64,000 nucleotides of DNA from positions 124,001-188,000 of the forward strand of contig JAKOVW010000007.1 in the NCBI GenBank assembly GCA_029781865.1, in the 5' to 3' direction. Position numbers and translations under genes: made by a program. Positions 1 to 15,000 of the stretch are shown piece after piece (position 1 is the first letter of the stretch; the number at the start of each line of letters is the position of its first letter). This DNA is from Bacteroidota bacterium (GTDB lineage: Bacteria; Bacteroidota; Bacteroidia; Chitinophagales; Saprospiraceae). A model generated the notes under the pieces. It ran no database searches and was not told the origin of the DNA. It saw only the letters and a list, made by a program, of their open reading frames with translations.

Positions 1-3000
1 AGAGAATCCAAATAGATGGTATCGTTTTTACACTTAGCTTTTGGTTTCTCAATTTCAAAAATAGTAAGATTGTACTGGCATGTAGATTTGTTTCCACACT
101 TATCTGTGGCGGTCCATTTAATAGGCCAAACACCTACCGGTATTTTAGCGCCTAACAAAGTTGAAGCATTATTCCAGTTATTAACTAAAGTTACAGAATC
201 GCCGGTACAATCATCGGTTGCAGTGGCGTCAAGAGATTTGTCCACTATTGAATAATAACATTGAGTCGTATCCGCTTTACGGGTTAATGAACTGCCGGAA
301 GGACAAACAATGATAGGTCCAATAGTATCTAATACGGTAATGATCTGTTTGGCATTGCCTGTCGATGAATTTCCACAATCATCTGTAACGGTCCACGTTC
401 TGTAAACCTTGGTAACACACGTTGTAATATCCAGTGAATCACTATAAGTCGCTGTTGGATCCGGATCACAAGGCGTTACAATGTTTGTTGGATATCCTGT
501 ATTGGATGGTGCATCATCATATGCACAAGGTTCTAATGGTTTGGACGCTCTTACCTGGAAGTTGTCTATATACAGGTCTTTAGGATCTGTGTTGGACCCA
601 CCTGTATAACTTATCCGGATATAAAGCGTGGTAGCATTTGGAATGTTTTTAGTTGGTCCGGTACATTGTACCCAGTTTCCGGTTGTTAATGGAGTATTGC
701 TATAATTTGTCCATCCATTGCTAATCGGATTTGTACTGTAATCGATAACTAAATTGGTTGCACTTCCAGCGCCTTTGCGATATGCCTGAACATAGAATTC
801 ATAGTTATTGAATATAGGCAAATTCATTCCACTTAAAATAAATATCCAGGATCCCGGCTGATTTGAATTCGTTACTGCCAAACCTTTACCTGCAACGATA
901 TTATTGACGAAGGCAAGATTACCAGTTACGGTTCCAATATTTTTCAAAAATGGATTCGAAGCAGGATCAATATCAGAAGTAATTCCGGTATACCTTATTG
1001 GTGAAAGTGCTTTATACGAACTTCCAAAATTGAAATTGTAATTCACTAACACTTTTACACCTGCAGGAGATGCATTTTTATAAAGTGTTTTATTTGGAGG
1101 CAGGGTAAATGTAGGTGTAATTGTATTCTGCACGAAAATCGTTTGGATGCAGGTACTGGTATTGTTGCATTTATCCGTGGCGGTCCACGTTCTGGATATG
1201 GTTGAATTGCCATTGCAATTGCCAGGTGTAACCTGATCATCGTAGGTTAATACCGGTGTTCCACCACAAGCATCTGTTGCAATTGGATAACCCGTGTATT
1301 GCGGATTACTGGATGCATTACATGCAATTGTATCAACATCCGGACAAGTGATACCCGGAGGTGGTATAGGTGCAACGGTGAAGATAGCACTGCAAGTTAC
1401 GCTCGTGGCACAACTACTACTTCCGGTAAATACAACCGTAGTGGTTCCACTGCATTCAGATGGAGCACCTGTATTATTGTTTGTAATCACAGGGTTGCAT
1501 CCACCACTGATTGTCGCGGATTTCAGCCATATGCTGAACAACGTATCAATTTCAGCCTGGGACTTACAGGTTGTAACTGTATAATTCGCAGGACAATTTA
1601 AGGCCAATGGGAGTGGAGGAGAAACAGTAAATGTCGCTGTACATGTCTTCGTTGGTTCACAACTACTGGTCGCAGTAAACGTAATCGTTCTTGTTTCGCC
1701 GCATGCAGACGGACCGCTGGAACCACTATTGTTTGTCAATCCAACATTACATCCACCAGTTACTGTTGCAGTTGACAGCCATGCAAAGTACTTATTATTG
1801 ATATCACTTTGACTCTGACAAGCAGCTTCTGTAGTATTCACCGGACAATTCAACACTAAGGTCGGTGCAGTTGTAACTGTGAATGTTGCTGAACAGGTTT
1901 TGTTGGGTTCACATGAACTCGTTACAGTAAAGGTAACTGTTACAGAGCCTCCACATGCTGATGGTGCAGTTGTGCTGTTGTTGCTAATGGCAGCATTGCA
2001 TCCACCACTGAATGTTGCAGTAGTCAGCCAGGTGCTGAATTTTGAATCAATAACAGATTGTGTCTGACAAGCCGCTTCAGTGACATTTGCAGGACAATTT
2101 AATACAACTGCAGTTGCTGAGCTGACCGTAAATGTTGCACTACAGGTTTTAATTGGTTCACATGAACTGGTAACTGTAAAGGTCACCGTGGTTGAACCAC
2201 CGCAAGCAGGAGGAGCACCGGTGTTGTTATTGGATATAGCTCCATTGCAGCCGCCGGTAAAAGTAGCTGTATTTAACCAGGTTGTGAATTTGGAATTTAT
2301 CGTCGCCTGGGATTGACAAGCTGCTTCTGTCACGTTTGAAGCACAAGACAAAACAACAGCAGGTGCATTGGTTACCGTAAATGTTGCCGAACATGTTTTA
2401 TTGGGTTCACAGGAACTGGTTACGGTAAATGTAACTGTAACAGAACCACCACATGCTGGAGGAGCGCCTGTGTTATTATTCGTCATGGCAGCATTGCAAC
2501 CTCCGGAGAATGTGGCTGTAGCCAGCCATGCAGTAAACTTGGTATTAATTGTTGCCTGTGTCTGACAAGAAGCTTCGGTAGTATTTGCCGGACAATTCAA
2601 TACAACAGCTGGTGCGGCTGTAACCGTAAATGTTGCTGAACATGTTTTATTTGGTTCACATGAACTTGTAACCGTAAATGTAACCGTAGTTGAACCACCG
2701 CAAGCAGGAGGAGCACCCGTATTGTTATTGGACAATACCGCATTACAACCACCTGTGAATGAAGCCGTCGATAACCAGGTTGCAAATTTTGAATTAATGC
2801 TGGCTTGTGTTTGACAAGCTGCTTCTGTCACATTTGCAGGACAAGTCAAAGCCACAGTGGAACTGGCAACCGTAAATGTTGCTGAACAAGTTTTATTTGG
2901 TTCGCAGGAACTGGTTACTGTAAATACAACTGTAGCGGAACCTCCACAAGCTGAAGGAGCGCCGGTATTATTATTGGAAAGCGCTGCACTGCAACCTCCA

Positions 3001-6000
3001 CTAAAGCTAACTGTAGACAGCCAGGTCGCAAATTTTGTGTTGATGGTTGCCTGTGTTTGACAAGCTGCTTCTGTAACATTGGATGGGCAATTCAGAACCA
3101 CTGCAGGTGCAGCAGTTACGGTAAATGTTGCTGAACATGTTTTATTAGGTTCGCAAGAACTGGTCACCGTGAAAGTAACTGTCTTAGAACCGCCACATGC
3201 AGCAGGAGCGCCCGAATTGTTATTGCTCAATGCTGCATTACAGCCACCGCTGAAGGTTACTGTGGATAACCACGTTGCAAACTTCGCATCTATCGCCGCT
3301 TGTGTTTGACAAGCTGCTTCAGTAACATTCGCCGGACAATTCAATACAACAACAGGAGCAGTTGTAACGGTGAACGAAGCAGTGCATGTTTTCGGAGGTT
3401 CACAAGAACTGGTCACGGTAAATGTTACAAATTTGGCACCACCGCAAGCGGATGGAGCTCCTGAATTATTATTGCTTAAGGCTGCATTACAACCACCGCT
3501 GAATGTTACAGTAGATAACCACGTTGCAAATTTTGCATCAATTGCTGCCTGTGTTTGACAAGCTGTTTCTGTAACATTTACCGGGCAATTAAGTACAACA
3601 ACAGGTGCAGCAGTAACAGTAAATGTTGCGGTGCAGGTCTTTGGTGCATCGCAGGAACTGGTCGCAGTAAAGGTTACTGTTGTTGAACCACCGCAAGCAG
3701 AAGGAGCACCCGTATTGTTATTGCTGATCACAGGACTACATCCACCGGAAGCACTAACAGTACCCAGCCATGTTGTAAACTTCGAGTTGATTGTTGCCTG
3801 TGTTTGGCAAGCAGCCTCGGTAACATTGGCTGGACAAGTTATGGTAACTGATGTCGGAGCAGCAACAGTAAATGTCGCCGAACATGTTTTATTGGGTTCA
3901 CACGAACTGGTTACAGTAAATACGACTGTAGCAGAACCTCCACATGCAGGTGGAGCACCTGTATTATTATTTGTTATTAACGTATTACATCCGCCTGTTG
4001 ACGTAGTTGTTGCCAGCCATGCGGTAAACTTGGAATTAATTGTTGTTTGCGTTTGACAAGCTGCTTCAGTAACATTATTTGCACAGGTCAATACCACAGC
4101 AGGTGCAGCAGAAACGGTGAATGTTGCAGAACAAGTTACAGGTCCTTCACAAGTACTGGTCACCGTAAATATCACAGTAGTCGAACCTCCACATGCCGGA
4201 GGAGCACCAGTATTATTATTACTTATTGCAGCATTACATCCTCCGGTGAATGTCGCTGTGGCCAACCATGCAGTAAATTTAGAATTGATGGTTGCTTGAG
4301 TCTGACATGCCGCTTCAGTAACATTAACTGCGCAGGTTAGCTCAACTGGTGGAGCCATAATAACTGAGAATGTCGCCATACAGGTTACTGGTCCCTGACA
4401 AGTACTAGTTACGGTAAATGTAACTGTTGTTGATCCGCCTGTATGAGGTGGTGCACCTGTATTATTATTCGAAAGAGTTGCATTACAACCTCCCGTGAAG
4501 CTGGCAGTAGCGAGCCATGTTGCAAATTTTGCATCAATTTGGGCTTGTGTTTGACCTGCTGCTTCAACAACATCAATAGGACAGGTAATTACAACCGGTG
4601 AACTTGAAACAGTAAATGTCGATGTACACGTTTTAGGTCCTTCGCAACTACTGGTTACTGTAAATGTAACAGTTGCTGTGCCACCGCAGGCCGAAGGTGC
4701 ACCTGTGTTGTTATTTGAAAGTGTACCATTACAACCTCCCGTAAACGTTGCTGTAGCAAGCCATGTTGCAAATTTTGCATCAATTGCTGATTGTGTCTGA
4801 CATGGGGCTTCTGTTACATTAGCCGGGCAATTAATTACCACTGCCGGAGCGGATGCAACTGTAAATGTAGCCGAACATGTTTTATTCGGCTCACAAGTAC
4901 TGGTTACCGTAAATGTTACTGTTGCTGATCCTCCGCAAGCCAATGGTGCACCTGTATTGTTATTTGATAGTGCAGCATTGCATCCACCGCTGAATGAAAC
5001 AGTTGTTAACCATGTTGCAAATTTTGAATTTATGACTGATTGAGTTTGACAAGAAGCTTCCGTGACATTATTGGGACAGGTAAGCACAACGACTGGTGCA
5101 GCAGCAACTGTAAATGTTGCCGAACAGGTTTTGTTTGGTTCACAAGTACTGGTTACAGTAAATGTGACAGTAACAGAACCGCCACAAGCCGGAGGAGCAC
5201 CGGTATTGTTATTCGATAGTGCAGCATTGCAACCTCCACTAAATGATGCAGTGCTTAACCATGTTGCAAATTTTGTATTAATATCACTTTGACTCTGACA
5301 AGCAGCTTCTGTGACATTCGCAGGGCAAGTGATAGCTACCGCTGGTGCCGCAGTTACTGTAAATGTTGCCGAACAAGTTACAGGTGTTTGACATGAACTT
5401 GTAACCGTAAATGTAACTGTCGTGGTACCACCACATGCATTAGGAGCCGCACCTGCATTATTTGATAATGTTGTATTGCAACCACCGGTAAATGTCGTAG
5501 TTGCCAACCAGGTCGCAAATTTTGCATCTATTGCAGATTGAGTTTGACAAGCTGCTTCAGTAACATTGCTTGCACAGGATATAGTCACAGTCGGAGCTGC
5601 AGTTACGGTAAATGTAGCAGAACAAGTTTTTGGAGCATCACAGGTACTGGTGACAGTAAATAATACTGTTGTTGATCCACCACAAGCAGATGGTGCACCG
5701 GTGTTGTTATTGGAAATTGATCCATTGCAACCTCCTGTAAACGTCGTTGTCGCCAGCCAGGCAGTAAATTTGGAATTGATAGTTGCCTGAGTTTGACAAG
5801 CAGCTTCAGTTACATTCGATGCACAATTGATCACAACAGGTGCAGCTGTAGTAACTGTAAATGTAGCCGAGCATGTTTTGTTGGGTTCGCAAGAGCTGGT
5901 AACCGTAAAGGTTACAGTCACAGATCCACCGCATGCGGAAGGTGCACCGGTATTATTATTCGATAATGTTGCATTGCAACCTCCCGAGAATGTTGTTGTT

Positions 6001-9000
6001 GCCAGCCATGCTGTAAATTTAGAATCAATTGTTGCCTGAGTTTGGCATGCTGCTTCCGTAACATTGCTTGCACAGTTTAACACAACAGCAGGTGCAGCTG
6101 TCACGGTAAATGTAGCAGAACAGCTTACTGGTCCCTGACAAGAACTTGTGACCGTAAACGTAACTGTTTTAGAACCACCACAAGCTGATGGAGCTCCGGT
6201 GTTGTTATTGGAAATAACTGCATTGCATCCGCCTGTAAATGTCGCGGTGGCTAACCACGCAGTAAATTTCGTATCAATTTGTGCCTGAGTCTGACAGGCA
6301 GCTTCTGTAACATTGTTTGCACAAGTGAGTGTTATTGTTGAACTAGCAACTGTAAATGTAGCAGAACATGTTTTGTTTGGTTCACACGAACTGGTTACTG
6401 TAAATGTTACTGTTACAGATCCACCACAAGCGGAAGGTGCACCCGTATTATTGTTGGTTAAACTTCCGTTACATCCACCTGTGAAGTTAGCTGTAGCCAG
6501 CCATGCGGCAAATTTGGTATCAATTTGAGCTTGCGTTTGACATGCTGCTTCTGTAACATTAGCCGGACAGTTGAGCACAACCAAAGGTGCCGCAGTAACT
6601 GTAAATGTTGCCGTACATGTTTTTGGTGGTTCGCAAGAACTGGTGACGGTAAATGTTACTGTTTTAGTACCACCACAAGCAGGAGGAGCACCCGTACTAT
6701 TATTACTCATCGAAGCATTACAACCTCCGCTAAATGATGCAGTGGTCAACCAGGTTGCATATTTAGAATCAATTGTAGCCTGCGTTTGACAAGCTGCTTC
6801 TGTAACATTAGCCGGACAGGTAATGACAACAACCGGTGCAGCAGTTACGGTAAATGTTGCAGTACAAGTTTTATTTGGTTCGCAGGTACTGGTGACGGTA
6901 AATGTCACTGTTGCAGCACCTCCACAAGCAGAAGGAGCCGCTCCTGCATTGTTCGAAATAGCAGCATTGCAACCACCACTAAATGTGGCTGTAGTCAGCC
7001 AGGTTGCAAATTTTGCATCGATAGCTGCCTGCGTTTGACAAGCTGCTTCGGTTTGATTTGCTGGACAAGTCAACACAACAGCTGGAGCAGCGGTAACCGT
7101 AAATGTTGCTGTGCATGTTTTATTTGGTTCACAAGAACTGGTTACCGTAAATGTAACCGTTGTGGAGCCACCACAAGCAGATGGAGCTCCGGTATTATTG
7201 TTTGAAATAACAACGTTACATCCTCCAGTGAAAGTTGCAGAATTTAACCAGGTTGTAAATTTAGAATTGATCGTTGCTTGAGTCTGACAAGCTGCTTCGG
7301 TTTGATTCACGGGACAATTCAAAACCACAAGAGGTGCAGCCGCAACTGTAAATGTTGCTGAACAAGTTTTAGGTGCATCACAGGTACTGGTTACGGTAAA
7401 TAGTACCGTTGTCGAGCCACCACAAGCAGAAGGAGCACCTGTATTGTTATTTGAAATGGCGCCACTGCAACCGCCGGTAAATGTGGTTGTGGCCAGCCAT
7501 GCATTAAATTTAGAGTTTATCGTCGCTTGAGTCTGACAAGCGGCTTCAGTAACATTGTTTGCACATGTAATTACAACTGGTGGAGCCGCTGTTACCGTAA
7601 ATGTTGCTGAACATGTTTTAGGTGAATCACAAGAACTCGTTACGGTAAAAGTAACTGTTGTCGAACCACCACACGCTGAAGGAGCGCCAGTACTGTTATT
7701 CGAAATGGCGCCATTACAACCACCGGTAAATCCAGCAGTAGACAACCATATTGAATACTTGGAATTGATCGTTGCCTGTGTTTGACAAGCAGCCTCAGTT
7801 TGATTCGGCGAACAAACAATTACAACTGGTGGAGCATTCGTCACGGTAAATGTTGCAGAGCATGTTTTTGGAGAATCACAAGAACTCGTTACGGTAAATG
7901 TAACTGTAGTTGAACCACCGCATGCCGGAGGAGCACCTGTGTTGTTATTGGAAATAACTGCATTGCAACCACCCGTAAATGTTGTCGTCGATAACCATGT
8001 TGCAAATTTTGCATCAATAGCTGCTTGTGTTTGACAAGCTGCTTCGGTTACATTATTTGCACACGTTAGAACAACTGGTGAACTTAATACAGTAAATGTT
8101 GCAGAACACATAACAGGAACATCACAAGAACTGGTAACAGTAAATGTTACAGTTACTGCACCACCGCAAGCCGGAGGAGCACCTGTGTTGTTATTAGAAA
8201 TAACAGCGTTGCAACCACCCGTAAATGTTGCAGACGATAACCAGGTTGCAAATTTTGCATCAATAGCTGCTTGAGTTTGACAAGCTGCTTCCGTCTGATT
8301 TATGGGACATGTAATAAATACTGAAGGCGCAGCAGTAACAGTAAATGTAGCTGTACATATTTTATTTGGCTCGCAGGTACTGGTTACTGTAAATGTTACT
8401 GTTTTGGATCCACCGCAAGCAGGTGGAGCACCTGTACTATTATTGCTCATAGCAGCATTACATCCGCCACTGAAAGATGCCGTCGATAACCATGTTGCAT
8501 ATTTAGTATCGATAGCTGCTTGTGTTTGACAAGCTGCTTCGGTTTGATTTGCAGGACAATTCAACACAACAGCTGGAGCAGCAGTTACAGTAAATGTTGC
8601 AGTGCAGATTTTATTTGGCTCGCAGGTACTGGTAACGGTAAAGTTAACCGTTGCAGATCCACCACAGGCTGAGGGAGCGGCTCCAGCATTGTTCGAGATG
8701 GCAGCATTGCAACCACCACTAAATGTTGCAGTGGTTAACCATGTTGCAAATTTTGCATCGATAGCTGCCTGTGTTTGACAAGCTGCTTCAGTTTGATTTG
8801 CAGGACAAGTCAACACAACAGCAGGAGCAGCTGTAACCGTAAATGTTGCAGTACATGTTTTATTTGGCTCACAAGAACTGGTAACCGTAAAAGTAACCGT
8901 TGCAGAACCACCACAAGCAGAAGGAGCTCCTGTATTGTTATTGGAAATTACGGCATTACAACCGCCACTAAATGTAGCTGAAGCCAACCAGGTTGCGAAT

Positions 9001-12000
9001 TTAGAATTGATTGTAGCCTGGGTCTGACAAGCAGCTTCTGTTTGATTTGCAGGACAAGTAAGTACCACTGCAGGTGCAGCAGTTACTGTAAATGTAGCTG
9101 AACATGTTTTGTTTGGTTCGCAAGAACTTGAAACAGTAAATGTTACGGTAACTGAACCACCACAAGCTGAAGGAGCGGCTCCGCTATTATTTGATAATAT
9201 TGAATTACATCCGCCACTGAAAGTTGCAGATGCTAGCCATGTTGCAAATTTAGAATTGATTGTTGCCTGCGTCTGACAAGCAGCTTCTGTTTGATTTGCA
9301 GGACAAGTAAGAACTACAGCAGGAGCTGCAGTTACAGTAAATGTTGCAGAACAAGTTTTGTTAGGTTCACAGGAACTGGTGACAGTGAATGTAACAATAG
9401 CAGACCCACCACAAGCCGGAGGCGCACCTGCATTGTTATTTGAAATCATGCCATTGCAGCCACCCGTGAATGTAGCTGAAGCCAACCAGGTTGCAAATTT
9501 TGCATCAATAGCTGCTTGCGTTTGACAAGCAGCTTCTGTTTGATTTGCAGGACAAGTAAGAACTACAGCAGGAGCTGCAGTTACCGTAAATGTAGCAGAA
9601 CATGTTTTAGGAGAATCACAGGAACTTGTAACCGTAAATGTAACCGTAGTTGAACCACCACAAGCAGGAGGAGCACCCGTATTGTTGTTGGAAATAACTG
9701 CATTGCAACCACCCGTAAATGTTGCCGTCGATAACCATGTTGCAAATTTAGAATTGATTGTAGCCTGCGTCTGACAAGCCGCTTCTGTTTGATTGTTCGC
9801 ACAAGTGAGCACTACAGGTGAACTTAATACTGTAAATGTTGCAGTACACATGACAGGTGCTTCGCAAGAGCTGGTCACCGTAAATGTTACTGTTGCGGCA
9901 CCACCACAAGCAGAAGGTGCACCGGTGTTATTATTCGAAATGGTACCATTGCAACCACCGGTGAAAGTAGCAGAAGCCAGCCATGTTGCAAATTTTGCAT
10001 CGATAGCCGCTTGTGTTTGACAAGCTGCTTCTGTTTGATTGGCCGGACAAGTGAGAGCTACAGAAGGTGCAGCAGTTACTGTAAATGTTGCAGTACATAT
10101 TTTATTCGGCTCGCAGGTACTGGTCACCGTAAATGTTACTGTTTTGGATCCACCGCATGCAAGCGGAGCACCTGTACTATTATTACTCATAGCAGCATTG
10201 CATCCGCCACTGAAAGAAGCAGTAGATAACCATGTTGCATATTTAGCATCTATCGCTGCCTGTGTTTGACAAGCTGCTTCGGTTTGATTTGCAGGACAAT
10301 TCAATACGACAGGAGGAGCTGCAGTTACAGTAAATGTTGCAGTGCAGATTTTATTTGGCTCGCAGGTACTGGTAACGGTAAAGGTAACCGTTGCAGAACC
10401 ACCACAAGCAGAAGGAGCAGCACCAGCATTATTGGAAATAGCTGCGTTGCAACCACCGCTGAATGTTGCAGTGGTTAACCATGTTGCAAATTTTGCATCG
10501 ATAGCTGCCTGTGTTTGACAAGCTGCTTCAGTTTGATTTGCAGGACAAGTCAACACAACAGCAGGAGCAGCAGTAACCGTAAATGTTGCTGTACATGTTT
10601 TATTTGGCTCACAAGAACTGGTAACCGTAAACGTAACCGTTGCAGAACCACCACAAGCAGAAGGAGCTCCTGTATTGTTATTGGAAATTACGGCATTACA
10701 ACCGCCACTGAAAGTAGCTGAAGCCAACCAGGTTGCGAATTTAGAATTGATTGTAGCCTGGGTCTGACAAGCTGCTTCTGTTTGATTTGCAGGACAAGTA
10801 AGAACCACTGTAGGTGCTGCAGTCACTGTAAATGTAGCTGTACAGATTTTATTTGGTTCACAAGAACTGGTGACAGTGAATGTAACCGTTGCGGAACCAC
10901 CACAAGCAGAAGGTGCGCCGGTATTGTTGTTAGAAAGCACAGCATTGCAACCGCCACTGAAAGTTGCAGAGGCTAACCATGTTGCAAATTTTGAATTGAT
11001 CGTTGCCTGTGTTTGACAAGCAGCTTCTGTTTGATTTGCAGGACAAGTAAGAACTACAGCAGGTGCAGCAGTAACGGTGAATGTTGCAGAACAAGTTTTG
11101 TTCGGTTCACAAGAACTGGTGACAGTGAATGTAACAGTAACAGACCCACCACAAGCCGGAGGCGCACCTGCATTGTTATTTGAAATCATGCCATTGCAGC
11201 CACCCGTGAATGTTGCAGAAGCCAACCAGGTTGCAAATTTTGCATCAATAGCCGCTTGCGTTTGACAAGCCGCTTCTGTTTGATTTGCAGGACAAGTAAG
11301 AACTACTGCAGGAGCTGCAGTTACCGTAAATGTAGCAGAACATGTTTTAGGAGAATCACAGGAACTTGTAACCGTAAATGTAACCGTAGTTGAACCACCA
11401 CAAGCAGGAGGAGCACCCGTGTTATTATTTGAAATAACAGCATTGCAACCACCCGTAAATGTTGCAGTAGATAACCATGTTGTAAATTTCGAATTGATTG
11501 TAGCCTGCGTCTGACAAGCCGCTTCGGTTTGATTGTTCGCACAAGTGAGTACTACAGGTGAACTTAATACTGTAAATGTTGCAGTACACATGACAGGTGC
11601 TTGGCAAGAGCTGGTCACCGTAAATGTTACTGTTGCGGCACCACCACAAGCAGAAGGTGCGCCGGTGTTATTATTAGAAATGGTACCATTGCAACCACCG
11701 GTGAAAGTAGCAGAAGCTAACCATGTTGCAAATTTTGCATCGATAGCCGCTTGCGTTTGACAAGCTGCTTCCGTTTGATTGGCCGGACAAGTGAGAACTA
11801 CAGAAGGTGCAGCAGTTACTGTAAATGTTGCAGTACAGATTTTATTCGGCTCGCAGGTACTGGTCACCGTAAATGTTACTATTTTGGATCCACCGCATGC
11901 AAGCGGAGCACCTGTACTATTATTGCTCATAGCAGCATTGCATCCGCCACTGAAAGAAGCAGTAGATAACCATGTTGCATATTTAGCATCGATAGCTGCC

Positions 12001-15000
12001 TGAGTTTGACAAGCTGCTTCGGTTTGATTTGCAGGACAATTCAACACAACAGCTGGAGCTGCAGTTACAGTAAATGTAGCAGTGCAGATTTTATTCGGCT
12101 CGCAGGTACTGGTAACGGTAAATGTAACCGTTGCAGAACCGCCACAAGCAGAAGGAGCAGCACCAGCATTATTGGAAATAGCTGCGTTGCAACCACCGCT
12201 GAAAGAAGCAGTGGTTAACCATGTTGCAAATTTTGCATCGATAGCTGCCTGTGTTTGACAAGCTGCTTCCGTTTGATTTGCAGGACAAGTCAGCACAACA
12301 GCAGGAGCAGCAGTAACCGTAAATGTTGCTGTACATGTTTTATTTGGCTCACAAGAACTGGTAACCGTAAACGTAACCGTTGCAGACCCACCACAAGCCG
12401 GAGGCGCACCTGTATTGTTATTTGAAATTACTGCATTACAACCGCCACTGAAAGTAGCGGAGGCCAACCAGGTTGCGAATTTTGCATCGATAGCCGCTTG
12501 TGTTTGACAAGCAGCTTCCGTTTGATTTGAAGGACAAGTAAGTACCACTGCAGGTGCTGCAGTCACTGTAAATGTAGCTGTACAGATTTTATTTGGTTCA
12601 CAAGAACTGGTGACAGTGAATGTTACCGTTGCGGAACCACCACAAGCAGAAGGTGCGCCGGTATTGTTGTTAGAAAGCACAGCATTGCAACCGCCACTGA
12701 AAGTTGCAGAGGCTAACCATGTTGCAAATTTTGAATTGATCGTTGCCTGTGTTTGACAAGCAGCTTCTGTTTGATTTGCAGGACAAGTAAGAACAACCGG
12801 AGGAGCTGCAGTTACAGTAAATGTTGCAGAACAAGTTTTGTTGGGTTCACAAGAACTGGTGACAGTGAATGTAACAGTAACAGATCCACCACAAGCCGGA
12901 GGTGCCCCTGCATTGTTATTTGAAATCATGCCATTGCAGCCACCGGTGAATGTTGCAGAAGCCAGCCATGTTGCAAATTTTGCATCGATAGCCGCTTGCG
13001 TTTGACAAGCAGCTTCCGTTTGATTTGCAGGACAAGTAAGAACTACTGCAGGCGCTGCAGTTACGGTGAATGTTGCAGAACACGTTTTATTTGGTTCACA
13101 GGAACTAGTTACAGTAAATGTAACCGTAGTTGTTCCACCACAAGCCGGAGGAGCACCCGTGTTGTTATTTGAAATAACAGCATTGCAACCTCCCGTAAAT
13201 GTTGCAGTCGATAACCATGTTGCAAATTTCGAATTGATTGTTGCCTGTGTCTGACAAGCAGCTTCCGTTTGATTATTCGCACAAGTGAGGACTACCGGTG
13301 AGCTTAGGACCGTGAATGTAGCAGTACAAGTTTTAGTTACATCGCAGGTACTGGTTACGGTGAATGTTACTGTCGCAACACCGCCACAAGCAGGTGGAGC
13401 ACCTGTATTATTATTACTCAAAGTTGCATTACAACCACCAGTAAAAGAAACTGTAGTTAACCATGTTGCAAATTTCGAATTGATTGTTGCTTGCGTTTGA
13501 CAAGCAGCTTCGGTAACGTTTGCAGGACAAGTCAGCACAACTGGTGGTGCATCAGTTACTATGAATGAAGCAGAACATATTTTATTAGGAGCACATGAAC
13601 TGGTAACGGTAAAGTCGACAATCTTTACTCCACCGCAAGCAGGTGGAGCACCTGTATTGTTATTGGAAAGAACTGCATTACAACCTCCGCTAAAAGTAGC
13701 AGTACTCAACCATGTTGCAAATTTTGCATCGATTGCAGCTTGCGTTTGACAAGCAGCTTCTGTTTGTGTTGCAGGGCAATTTAAAACGACCGGAGGTGCG
13801 TCTGTAACTGTGAATGTTGCGGAACACGTTTTATTTGGTTCACATGAACTCGTTACAGTAAATGTTACAGTCTTTGAACCACCGCAAGCTGGTGGAGCAC
13901 CTGAATTATTATTGGATATAGCGGAGTTACAACCACCGCTAAATGTTGCAGAAGCCAACCATGTTGCAAATTTTGCATCGATAGCCGCTTGTGTTTGGCA
14001 AGCCGCTTCCGTTTGATTGGCCGGACAAGTAAGTACTACTGCGGGTGCTGCTGTAACTGTAAATGTTGCTGAACATGTTTTATTCGGTTCGCATGAACTC
14101 GTTACAGTAAATGTTACCGTCTTAGAACCACCGCAAGCTGGCGGGGCGCCCGAATTATTATTGGATAAAATAGCATTGCAACCTCCGGTGAAAGTTGCTG
14201 TATTCAACCAATTATTAAATTTAGTATCTATAGCTGACTGCGTTTGACAAGCTGCTTCCGTTACGTTTGCCGGACAGGTAAGCACAACCAATGGTGCTGC
14301 CGTTACAGTAAATGTTGCAGAACACGTTTTATTTGGTTCACATGTACTGGTCACAGTAAATGTTACTGTTTTAGAGCCGCCGCATGCCGGAGGAGCTCCG
14401 GAATTATTATTAGAAAGCGTAGCGTTACAGCCTCCGGAGAAAGTGGTTGTATTTAACCAGGTGTTGAATTTAGAATCAATAGTAGCTTGTGTTTGACAAG
14501 CCGCTTCTGTTTGATTTGCTGCACAATTAAGTACAACAGGAGGTGCAGTTGTAACTGTAAATGTTGCTGAACACGTAACAGGTCCCTGACAAGTACTGGT
14601 CACAGTAAATGTAACTGTAGTGGAGCCACCACAGGCAGGCGGTGCACCGCTATTGTTGTTGGAAATGGATCCATTACATCCACCGGTAAAAGTAGCTGAA
14701 TTCAACCAGGTGGTGAATTTTGAATTTATGCTGGCTTGTGTTTGACAAGCCGCTTCTGTTTGATTTGCTGCACAAGTCAGAACTACATTTGGAGCTGCAG
14801 TTACGGTAAACGTTGCAGAACAAGTTACGGGAGGTTCGCAGGTACTGGTTACAGTAAATGTTACAGTCTTAGAACCACCGCAAGCTGGTGGTGCACCTGT
14901 ATTGTCATTGGATAAAGTTGCATTACAACCACCTGCAAAACTAGCAGAAGCCAGCCAGGTTGCAAATTTTGCATCAATTGCTGCTTGTGTCTGGCAGGCT

